From contig CAWKOG010000019.1 in assembly GCA_963851215.1 (NCBI GenBank), positions 248,001-312,000 on the forward strand: a stretch of DNA of 64,000 nt. Reading direction: 5' to 3'. Origin of the DNA: DATKFM01 sp963851215 (lineage in GTDB: Bacteria > Pseudomonadota > Alphaproteobacteria > Dongiales > Dongiaceae). This document shows positions 11,443 to 18,448 of this stretch, piece after piece. How positions within the stretch are numbered: position 1 is the stretch's first letter; each line of letters opens with the position of its first letter. A program made the translations under genes and the position numbers. The notes under the pieces are model-generated. The model saw nothing but the letters and a program-made list of their open reading frames with translations, was not told where the DNA came from and ran no database searches.

Positions 11443-11844
11443 TCACTCGGCTATCTCAAGGAGCGGCTTTCCCTTTTCCACGATGTAGGTGGCGAGCTCC
11501 GACGCGCTACCGCTGCCCACGTTCCTGACCGCGTGAACTGCTCCGTCCGGAATGAACAGCACCTCGCCAGCCTTGAGCGTCACCGGCGGCTGGCCGTCGA
11601 GCTGATACTCCAGCGAGCCTTCGACGACATAGACAATCTCTTCGCCCGGATGCGAGTGCCTGGGAAATGACACGCCGGGGGCGAAATCGACGAGCACCTG
11701 GACCACCTCGCGTCCTGGGATGCTGAGATCGTGCCGCTGGAGATCGGTGCGCCCGATGCCCGTCTGTTGCGCCAGCGCAGCGTGCAGCGCCAGAGCGCTT
11801 GCGGCGATCAGTGCCCCAGCCGCAATAACTCGACTCGTCTTCAT
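11443..11844 (-). CDS. Secreted cupin-domain protein
   Basis: A signal peptide (IAAGALIAASALALHAALA) precedes a single cupin-2 barrel of about 100 residues. Metal ligands are visible as His63, His65, Glu69 and His104 (PRHSHPGEEIVYVVEG and PDGAVHAV). Total length is 133 aa. Such small periplasmic cupins often bind a metal, but the substrate is unknown. An AAAGGAA sequence precedes the ATG at 11844, and the start overlaps the stop of a possible 30-residue peptide gene. The 3' end is duplicated at 10808-10880. Confidence 0.87.
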   Translation of the reverse strand: MKTSRVIAAGALIAASALALHAALAQQTGIGRTDLQRHDLSIPGREVVQVLVDFAPGVSFPRHSHPGEEIVYVVEGSLEYQLDGQPPVTLKAGEVLFIPDGAVHAVRNVGSGSASELATYIVEKGKPLLEIAE

Positions 11845-11933
11845 GCGAATTTCCTTTCGTCATGCGCAGCGGCGGTCAACAGCACAATTGCCGTGAATAC
11901 CGCGGCTATCGAACTTGCGAGTTTCATTGTCAT
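11841..11933 (-). CDS. Possible 30-residue membrane or leader peptide coupled to the cupin gene
   Basis: A short frame from ATG at 11933 encodes MTMKLASSIAAVFTAIVLLT plus ten residues, a basic start and one hydrophobic helix. Its TGA overlaps the cupin ATG as ATGA, which suggests translational coupling. It could be a small membrane protein, or the leftover 5' end of a secreted protein gene. No clear ribosome site is seen, so support is weak. Confidence 0.3.
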   Translation of the reverse strand: MTMKLASSIAAVFTAIVLLTAAAHDERKFA

Positions 11934-12108
11934 ATCCGCACGTCGAATATCGGAACTCGGGCGAACTTCTAGCATGGGCGTGTCCAGACCTGAGCAAAAG
12001 ACTGTACAATTGGCTGGGTTGGCGCTTGCTGCGGCATGGGTGCATCCGGCGCGGCCGAGCCGGCCAGAAAGCCGCACCGAGACAAAGCATAGGAAAAAGG
12101 ACTTTCAC

Positions 12109-12567
12109 ATGTCTAGCATCGGGATGCGCCTCTTCCTCGGCTTCATTGCCGGGTTCCTCTCGCACCTGATCTTTCAGGGTGCTTTCGGCAGTATTCTCTA
12201 CGCCGCGCATCTGGTGCCGTCCCTGCCATGGAACCTTGCGCCAATTCCGCCCCTCGGCGTGCCGAAGACCCTTTCGCTCGGGTTCTGGGCAGGGCTCTGG
12301 GGACTGACCTACGTCCTGCTCGAGCGGCGGCTGACGGCTCGATTCGGATGGTGGCTGGGCGGGCTGGTCTTCGGCCTCGCCCTGCCGCTGGTGGCATACT
12401 GGTTCGTCGTCCTGCCATTGAAAGGTTTCGGCGTTGGCGGCGGCTTCCATCTCGCGATGGTGCCGATCGAGGTTGGCTTTCATGCGGTCTTCGGCATCGG
12501 TACGGCGATCATCTACCGCATTGGCATCGTCCTCACCGGGCGTAGAGTCCGGGCACCGCTGTCCTAG
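12109..12567 (+). CDS. Hypothetical four-helix membrane protein
   Basis: The 152-residue protein has about four membrane segments (for example LFLGFIAGFLSHLIFQGAF, FWAGLWGLTYVLL, WWLGGLVFGLALPLVAYWFV and the final AVFGIGTAIIYRIGIVL). The ATG at 12109 is preceded by AAGG at a suitable distance. A conserved His in each of the first and last helices is the only notable polar feature. No family was recognised with confidence. Confidence 0.72.
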   Translation: MSSIGMRLFLGFIAGFLSHLIFQGAFGSILYAAHLVPSLPWNLAPIPPLGVPKTLSLGFWAGLWGLTYVLLERRLTARFGWWLGGLVFGLALPLVAYWFVVLPLKGFGVGGGFHLAMVPIEVGFHAVFGIGTAIIYRIGIVLTGRRVRAPLS

Positions 12568-12717
12568 GATCGCGGCGCAGGCAAAGTTGGACTTTGGGCC
12601 AATATCTCGCCAAGCTTCGACAAAGCGACAGAAGTAACGCGCCTAACTCGTCGCAGGAGCCGAAGCTCGCGACCCGTGGTTAGCGACCTTCCGGTCCGCT
12701 TCGCGGAGTGACAGACA

Positions 12718-14274
12718 ATGAGCATCACGTTTCACTGGTTCAAGAGCTTGATCCCGACTCTCGGACTGGTCTTCCTGCTGAGCGGGTGCGGCACCGCAGT
12801 CGACTGGGATTACCCGCGCACGTCCTCGACGGCTTTCGACCAGCCGCAGACCACCACCATCGGCGCACTCTTCCAGGAAGCGGCGGATCAACATCCGGAC
12901 CAATCTGGATTTGACCTGGTGCGGGATGGAAGCCGCGCGTTCATGGGCCGCGTGGCCATGGCCGACTTGGCCGAAAAGACGCTGGATGCGCAATACTACA
13001 TCTGGGACATCGACACCACCGGCCGGATCCTCGCCGATCGCCTGATACGCGCAGCCGACCGCGGCGTGCGCGTGCGCCTGCTGCTCGACGACAACTATCA
13101 AACCGAGGAGAAGGACCTCGGCGTGGCGGCCCTCGACGCCCACCCCAATATCGAGGTCCGGTTCTTTAACCCGGTGGCGAACCGGGAGTGGCGCATGTGG
13201 AGCTTTCTGTCCGATTTTGGCCGCGTCAATCATCGGATGCACAACAAGCTGTTCATCGTGGATAACGCCATGGGAGTCGTCGGCGGGCGCAACATTGCGG
13301 ATATCTATTTTGGCGTCCGCGCGGACCAAAACTATCGCGACCTCGATATGGCAATGGCGGGGCCGATCGTCAGGGAATTGTCGGCGAACTTTGACTCGTA
13401 CTGGAACAGCGAGTGGGCGATTCCCGCGGGCGCGGTGGTGGCGGAGCAAGCGACCGAACAGGATTTTCTCGCGGGCAAGGAGCGGCTCTCCGCGGAGATC
13501 GCTGCCGCCGGCTATCCCTATCCGATCGACGAGCACCTGGATGGTCTCCGCTCCCGCCTGGTCCAGATCCGGGACGAGTTCGTCTGGGCGCCGGGACGGG
13601 TGCTCGCGGAGGATCCCGCCCGGGCGAGTGCGGACGACGACGGGAAAATGGTTATTACAGAGACCATCCTCCAACGGATCGGCAAGACGGAGCGAGAACT
13701 GTTGATCGAGTCACCGTATCTGATCCTGCTCGATCGGGGCATCCAGGAAGTGCAGCAACTCACGGCCCGCGGCGTCAAGGTGCGCATCCTGACCAATTCC
13801 GCGGCCACCAATGACGTGATGGCGGCGCATGCGGGTTACTCGAATACCCGAAAGGATCTGATCGATGCGGGCGCTGACCTCTACGAATTGCGGCCGGATG
13901 CCAACATGAAGCGGGAGTGGTCAGTCCTGGCGGGCAAATCGCGCGCGGCTTTGCACACCAAGGCTTTGGTGTTCGACCGCGAGTCGGTGTTCATCGGCAG
14001 CTTCAACCTTGATCCCCGCTCGAGGTCCATCAACACCGAGATCGGCGTCATGATCGATAGTCCGACAATTGCCGACCAGTTGGGCGAGTTCCTGGATGAA
14101 GGAGTCTCACCCGGCAGCGCCTATCACGTCACGCTTGACGAGGATGATGACCTGGTGTGGGCGACGGAAACGAACGGGACGATCGTAGAGTTCGACACCG
14201 ACCCCGAAACAACCACGTGGCAGCGCTTCGTTATCGACGTGACAGGTCTGCTGCCGATTGAAGAACAACTCTAG
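12718..14274 (+). CDS. Phospholipase D-family lipoprotein (cardiolipin synthase-like)
   Basis: Two HKD motifs are present: His175-Lys177-Asp182 (MHNKLFIVD) and His413-Lys415-Asp420 (LHTKALVFD), each followed by a G-G/S-N element (GGRN; GSFNLD). The N-terminus has a lipoprotein signal with lipobox LLSGC (Cys24), so the protein is expected to be membrane-anchored in the periplasm. Length 518 aa resembles the YmdC/ClsC group, which condense phosphatidylglycerol with another lipid, though hydrolysis is also possible. CGGAG lies eight bases before the ATG. The gene stands alone. Confidence 0.92.
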   Translation: MSITFHWFKSLIPTLGLVFLLSGCGTAVDWDYPRTSSTAFDQPQTTTIGALFQEAADQHPDQSGFDLVRDGSRAFMGRVAMADLAEKTLDAQYYIWDIDTTGRILADRLIRAADRGVRVRLLLDDNYQTEEKDLGVAALDAHPNIEVRFFNPVANREWRMWSFLSDFGRVNHRMHNKLFIVDNAMGVVGGRNIADIYFGVRADQNYRDLDMAMAGPIVRELSANFDSYWNSEWAIPAGAVVAEQATEQDFLAGKERLSAEIAAAGYPYPIDEHLDGLRSRLVQIRDEFVWAPGRVLAEDPARASADDDGKMVITETILQRIGKTERELLIESPYLILLDRGIQEVQQLTARGVKVRILTNSAATNDVMAAHAGYSNTRKDLIDAGADLYELRPDANMKREWSVLAGKSRAALHTKALVFDRESVFIGSFNLDPRSRSINTEIGVMIDSPTIADQLGEFLDEGVSPGSAYHVTLDEDDDLVWATETNGTIVEFDTDPETTTWQRFVIDVTGLLPIEEQL

Positions 14275-14314
14275 CTTTTGTGTGTGTAGCTTCAACATCT
14301 CTAGAGGAATCCCT

Positions 14315-14386
14315 GAGATCGGCCATCATTTCGGGCTATCCGACGAAGACGGGGAACTGATCGAGGCGGCGGCGGCGGAGGGGTAA
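14315..14386 (+). pseudogene. Remnant 3' end of a zincin gene (second copy)
   Basis: These 72 bases encode EIGHHFGLSDEDGELIEA and a short acidic tail before TAA. They align codon for codon, without gaps, to the last 24 codons of the intact zincin gene (9099-9170). The upstream bases are unrelated, so this is a truncated gene end. It lies 42 bases before the msrB start in the same orientation as the intact copy. Confidence 0.85.
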
Positions 14387-14427
14387 AGCGGCAGCCGAAT
14401 CCGACGACCGTTGCAAAGGAGCGGTAC

Positions 14428-14877
14428 ATGAGCAGCTATAGAAAAGATGCCGACGCCATTGCGAAACTGACGCCGGAGCAGTATCGCGTGACCCAGCAAA
14501 GCGGCACCGAGCGCCCGGGCACCGGTGAATATCTCGATAACAACGAGCCCGGCATCTATGTCGATATCGTCTCGGGCGAGCCGCTGTTTGCTTCGTCCGA
14601 CAAATATGAATCGGGCTGCGGCTGGCCGAGCTTCACCAAGCCGATCGAGTCGGCCAACGTCAACGAGCTGCGCGACGCCTCGCTTGGCATGATCCGCACG
14701 GAGGTCCGCTCGATCCACGGCGACAGCCATCTCGGCCACGTGTTCCCCGATGGCCCCGAGGATCGCGGCGGCTTGCGCTACTGCATCAACTCTGCTTCGC
14801 TGCGCTTCGTCCATCGCGACAACATGGAAGCGGAGGGCTACGGGGCCTTTCTCGATCAGGTGGAGGATAGAAAATGA
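14428..14877 (+). CDS. msrB: Peptide-methionine (R)-S-oxide reductase MsrB
   Basis: MsrB reduces the R form of methionine sulfoxide in proteins. The catalytic Cys119 (RYCINSASLRF) and the GCGWPSF motif with a likely resolving Cys64 are present. The two CxxC pairs that bind zinc in many MsrB proteins are missing: the sites read SGEPLFAS and SIHGDSHLGH. This is therefore the zinc-free form. Length is 149 aa. AAAGGAG precedes the ATG. The stop overlaps the msrA start (ATGA), so both stereospecific reductases are co-translated. Confidence 0.95.
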   Translation: MSSYRKDADAIAKLTPEQYRVTQQSGTERPGTGEYLDNNEPGIYVDIVSGEPLFASSDKYESGCGWPSFTKPIESANVNELRDASLGMIRTEVRSIHGDSHLGHVFPDGPEDRGGLRYCINSASLRFVHRDNMEAEGYGAFLDQVEDRK

Positions 14878-15394
14878 CACGGGAACGCGCAGTGCTCGCC
14901 GGCGGCTGCTTCTGGGGAATGCAGGATCTCATTCGCCGCCAAAAAGGCGTGATTTCGACGCGCGTCGGCTATACCGGCGGCGACGTGCCGAACGCGACCT
15001 ATCGCAACCACGGCACTCATGCCGAGGCGATTGAAATCGTCTTCGACCCCGCCGAGATAAGCTATCGCCAGCTGTTCTGGAGTTCTTTTTCCAGATTCAC
15101 GATCCAACCACACGGAACCGGCAGGGCAATGACGTCGGGGTCAGCTATCGCTCGGCGATCTTCTACACGAGCGAGGAACAGAAGCGCGTCGCCGAGGATA
15201 CGATCGCCGATGTCGATGCCTCCGGTATTTGGCCCGGAAAGGCCGTGACCGAGATCGCGCCATCAGGCGATTTCTGGGAAGCCGAACCGGTGCATCAAGG
15301 TTATTTGGAGCGCTACCCCACAGGCTACACCTGCCACTTCATCCGGCCGGGCTGGAAGCTCCCGGCACGGGCCAAGGAGTTGCAGAGAGCCTGA
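14874..15394 (+). CDS. msrA: Peptide-methionine (S)-S-oxide reductase MsrA, one frameshift
   Basis: The active-site motif GGCFWG (Cys12) and YTGGDVPNATYRNHGTHAEA identify MsrA, the partner of MsrB for the S form of methionine sulfoxide. After SYRQL, near 15075, the frame changes (net -1 or +2) and the protein continues as LEFFFQIHDPTT, GVSYRSAIFY and EPVHQGYLERYPTGY up to the TGA at 15392-15394. Both halves together give a full-length enzyme of about 173 aa. Whether the break is real or a read error cannot be decided here. Confidence 0.9.
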
Positions 15395-15458
15395 TCGTCG
15401 CCTATCTGAACGGCGAAATCGCGCGCCGTTTGGAGCAGAGTGCGATGGGAGAGCAAAT

Positions 15459-16823
15459 ATGGCCGAGAACGGCGGTTCGAAGTGTTGCGGGCCAGGCTAC
15501 GCCTCGCCGGCCGAGGCGATGAAGGCCCCACGCGAGAAAATTCTCTATACGGTCGCCCTCTATATCGGCACGGGCATTCAGAAGCCGGACTATGTAGCGA
15601 CGATCGACGCCGACCCGCAGAGTCCGACGTACTCCACGGTCATCAACCGGCTCGAGATGCCGGGCATCGGCGACGAGTTGCACCACATGGGCTGGAACGC
15701 CTGCTCGTCCTGCCATCACGACCCCACGAAGGAGCGGCGCTATCTGATCGTGCCGGGCGTGCGCAGCACCAACCTGCATATCGTCGACTGCGCGGCCGAT
15801 CCCAGGAAGCCGCGCCTGCACAAGGTGATCCAGGGCGCCGAGATCAAGGCCAAGACCGACCTTTCGGCGCCGCACACGGTGCATTGCCTGGGTTCCGACA
15901 TCATCATCTCCATGCTCGGGGATGCCAGGGGCGAGGCGCCCGGCGGCTTCCTGCACCTGAACGAGAAGTTCGAGATCATCGGGCGCTGGGAGAACGACAT
16001 CACCGGCATGGCCTTCAACTACGACTTCTGGTACCAGCCGCGCCACAACGTCATGGTCTCCAGCGAATGGGCCGCGCCCAACACCTTCATGCCGGGTTTC
16101 GACCTGGAGGAGGTCGGGCGCCTCAAATACGGCCGCCGCATCCACTTCTGGGACTTCCAGAAGAAGAGCATCGTGAAGACCCACTACTTGGGCGAGGACG
16201 GGCTGCTCCCGCTGGAGGTTCGCTTCCACCACAACCCCGATTCCGACCACGGCTTCGTCGGCGCCGCGCTCTCGGCCAACATCATCCACTGGTTCAAGAA
16301 GGACGGCGAGTGGGTCTGGGAGAAGATCATCGACGTCGAAAACGAACCCCACCCGGAATGGCCGATTCCGATTCCGGGGGTGATCAGCGTCATATTGATC
16401 TCGATGGACGACCGCTTTCTCTACTTCTGCAACTGGCTGCACGGCGATATCCGGCAGTACGACATCACCGATCCGCACAACCCGAAGCTGACGGGCCAGG
16501 TCTGGATGGGCGGCTTGCTCGGCAAGGCCCCCGTCGTCAACGGCCACAAGATCACCGGCGGGCCGCAGATGATCCAACTCTCGCTCGACGGCAAGCGGCT
16601 CTATGTCACGACTTCGCTGTTCTCCACCTGGGACAACCAGTTCTATCCCGAGATCCGCGAGAACGGCGGCTGCATGGTGATGGTCAACTGCAACCCCGAG
16701 GCCGGCGGCATGGAGATCGACAAGGACTTCTTCGTCGACTTTGGCAAGGAGCCGAACGGACCCGCCCGCTGCCACGAGACCCGCTATCCGGGCGGCGACT
16801 GCACCTCGGATATCTGGCTGTGA
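15459..16823 (+). CDS. Selenium-binding protein 56 / methanethiol oxidase family
   Basis: The 454-residue protein belongs to the SBP56 family along its whole length, with the conserved blocks GWNACSSCHHD, APHTVHCLG, NDFWYQPRHN-like FWYQPRHNVMVSSEWAAP and FHHNPDSDHGFVGAAL. These histidines are the proposed metal ligands of bacterial methanethiol oxidase (MtoX), which converts methanethiol with oxygen to formaldehyde, hydrogen sulfide and hydrogen peroxide. No signal peptide is visible, whereas characterised MtoX is periplasmic. A GGGAGAG site precedes the ATG. It overlaps the ferredoxin gene by four bases (GTGA). Confidence 0.9.
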   Translation: MAENGGSKCCGPGYASPAEAMKAPREKILYTVALYIGTGIQKPDYVATIDADPQSPTYSTVINRLEMPGIGDELHHMGWNACSSCHHDPTKERRYLIVPGVRSTNLHIVDCAADPRKPRLHKVIQGAEIKAKTDLSAPHTVHCLGSDIIISMLGDARGEAPGGFLHLNEKFEIIGRWENDITGMAFNYDFWYQPRHNVMVSSEWAAPNTFMPGFDLEEVGRLKYGRRIHFWDFQKKSIVKTHYLGEDGLLPLEVRFHHNPDSDHGFVGAALSANIIHWFKKDGEWVWEKIIDVENEPHPEWPIPIPGVISVILISMDDRFLYFCNWLHGDIRQYDITDPHNPKLTGQVWMGGLLGKAPVVNGHKITGGPQMIQLSLDGKRLYVTTSLFSTWDNQFYPEIRENGGCMVMVNCNPEAGGMEIDKDFFVDFGKEPNGPARCHETRYPGGDCTSDIWL

Positions 16824-17197
16824 GCGAACGGGCCGTCACGATAACCCTGGCCAACCGGGCGGGCGCAACCTACCGGGTGGATCGCGCCAAGCCGCTGCTC
16901 ATCACGCTGGAGGCGGCGGGGGTCTCGCTGCCCTATGGCTGCCGCTACGGCGGTTGCATCTCCTGCGCGGCCAAGCTGCTCGCGGGCGAAGTGGACCAAC
17001 GGGATGGAGTCGCGCTCAATGGACGGCAGCTGTCCCACGGTTATGTTCTGTTGTGCGTGGCCCGCCCGCTCGGCGATTGCACTCTTGATGTCGGCGTGGA
17101 GAGCCATGACAAGCTCTATCGAAATCCCTTCGCCGACCCGCTCGCGCCCCACGAGCTGAAGCCGGATACCGCGCGCCCGCGGAGGGACGTGCCATGA
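16820..17197 (+). CDS. Plant-type 2Fe-2S ferredoxin linked to the SBP56 gene
   Basis: The 125-residue protein has the classic spacing Cys41-x4-Cys46-x2-Cys49-x29-Cys79 (PYGCRYGGCISC and LLCVARP). The GTG start at 16820 lies inside the stop of the SBP56 gene, and its own stop overlaps the next start, so all three products are likely made in fixed proportion. A C-terminal tail of about 35 residues extends beyond the ferredoxin fold. It is likely an electron carrier for a redox step associated with its neighbour; the partner reductase is not in the cluster. Confidence 0.9.
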   Translation: MSERAVTITLANRAGATYRVDRAKPLLITLEAAGVSLPYGCRYGGCISCAAKLLAGEVDQRDGVALNGRQLSHGYVLLCVARPLGDCTLDVGVESHDKLYRNPFADPLAPHELKPDTARPRRDVP

Positions 17198-17661
17198 CCG
17201 CTGCTGCCTACGTGAATCACGACGAGGATTACCCGGCCGACTACCTGGCCACGATCCTGAAGGAGGTCAAATCCATCGCGGTGGTCGGCGCCAGCTCGGA
17301 CCCGACGAGGTTCAGCTATGGGGTCATGCGCGTGCTGCACGAGACCGGCTACGAGATGATCCCGGTCAATCCTCTGGAGGCCGGCAAGGAGATCCGCGGC
17401 CTCAAGGTCTACGAGTTGCTCTCCGCAATCGGGAAACCGGTCGACATGGTCCAAGTGTTCCGCACCTCCGAGGCCGCCTTGGATGTCGCCAAGGAGGCGG
17501 TCCGGATCGGCGCCAAGGTCCTCTGGATGCAGATTGGCGTGCGCAATGATGAGGCGGCGCAGCTGGCCGAGGATGCAGGCCTCAAGGTGGTGATGAACCG
17601 CTGCCCCAAGATCGAGCTGTTCCGGCCTTTCTGGAAGCCTCGCCTCAATCAGCCGATTTGA
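17194..17661 (+). CDS. CoA-binding domain protein (YccU family)
   Basis: A Rossmann-like CoA-binding domain covers nearly the whole 155 aa: IAVVGASSDPTRFSYGVMRVL near the start, then MIPVNPL and VLWMQIGVRND, and the terminal MNRCPKIE. These YccU-type proteins bind CoA or acyl-CoA, but no reaction is established. The ATG overlaps the ferredoxin stop. Its conserved position here suggests a link to thiol or C1 metabolism; this is inference from context only. Confidence 0.87.
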   Translation: MTAAAYVNHDEDYPADYLATILKEVKSIAVVGASSDPTRFSYGVMRVLHETGYEMIPVNPLEAGKEIRGLKVYELLSAIGKPVDMVQVFRTSEAALDVAKEAVRIGAKVLWMQIGVRNDEAAQLAEDAGLKVVMNRCPKIELFRPFWKPRLNQPI

Positions 17662-17860
17662 ATGCCTGCCGGCCGCCGCCTCAAAGCCGGCGGTTCTGGC
17701 ATTTTGATAATCTTTTGATGGCCTTGTGACGCGCCTTTACGCCATCAGCCACACAACGTCGTTGATCGGCAAAACAGGCGGCGATAGGCTGATGCTCCCA
17801 GCACAATGAAAATCGCGCCGCTGACCTGGCGGCGCAATCGCGAAGAGAGAGAGGAAGCCC

Positions 17861-18418
17861 ATGCCCGCAACCGCCCAAGTCGACAATGGCGTCAATGTCC
17901 AAGCCCTGATCGACGCCCGTGCAGCCCTGACCGACGCTCCCGCGGCGGCGCAGTTCAACTGGCGAGCCACCTGCACCTGGAAGAAAGGCACGCACAGCCA
18001 TTCGACCGTCAAGAGTTTCTTCGGTCTCGGCGAGGAACAGAAGCACAAGACGACCTTCAGCTTCGATGCCGACCATCCGGAAGTGTTCGCCTCCGAGGAC
18101 TATGGCGCCACGCCGGTCGAATTCGTGCTCGTTGCCCTGGGAAGCTGCCTGACCGCCGGCATTGCCGCCGTTGCCCAGCATCGCGGCATCCAACTGCGGA
18201 AGGTCTCGGCCACCATCGAGGGCGCGATGGACCTGGCGGGCATCCTCGGCATCGACAGCGACGTCCGTAACGGGTTCAGCGGCATCAAGGTCACCTACGA
18301 CATCGACGCCGACGCCACCAAGGACGAGATCAAGGCCCTGGTCGCGCAATCGCAGAAGCGCTCGGCGGTCTATGACATCATCACCAATCCGACGAACGTC
18401 ACGGTCGAGATAAAGTAG
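17861..18418 (+). CDS. OsmC-family peroxiredoxin-like protein
   Basis: The 185-residue protein shows the OsmC core: GATPVEFVLVALGSCLTAGIAAVA with the first reactive Cys96, and YDIITNPTNV near the C-terminus. The second cysteine of typical OsmC/Ohr proteins is replaced, the site reading KRSAVYD, so the usual disulfide mechanism would need another thiol (Cys38 is the only other cysteine). GAGAGGAAG precedes the ATG. It follows the methanethiol oxidase operon after a 200-bp spacer and fits an oxidative-stress setting. Confidence 0.86.
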   Translation: MPATAQVDNGVNVQALIDARAALTDAPAAAQFNWRATCTWKKGTHSHSTVKSFFGLGEEQKHKTTFSFDADHPEVFASEDYGATPVEFVLVALGSCLTAGIAAVAQHRGIQLRKVSATIEGAMDLAGILGIDSDVRNGFSGIKVTYDIDADATKDEIKALVAQSQKRSAVYDIITNPTNVTVEIK

Positions 18419-18448
18419 CCAAGCGGTGCTTGCCGCAGCGGGAGCCCT

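Noticed and set aside
9171..14314. Integrative element with an integrase
   Set aside because: No integrase, transposase, relaxase or tRNA attachment site was found in this segment, so only rearrangement joints are claimed.
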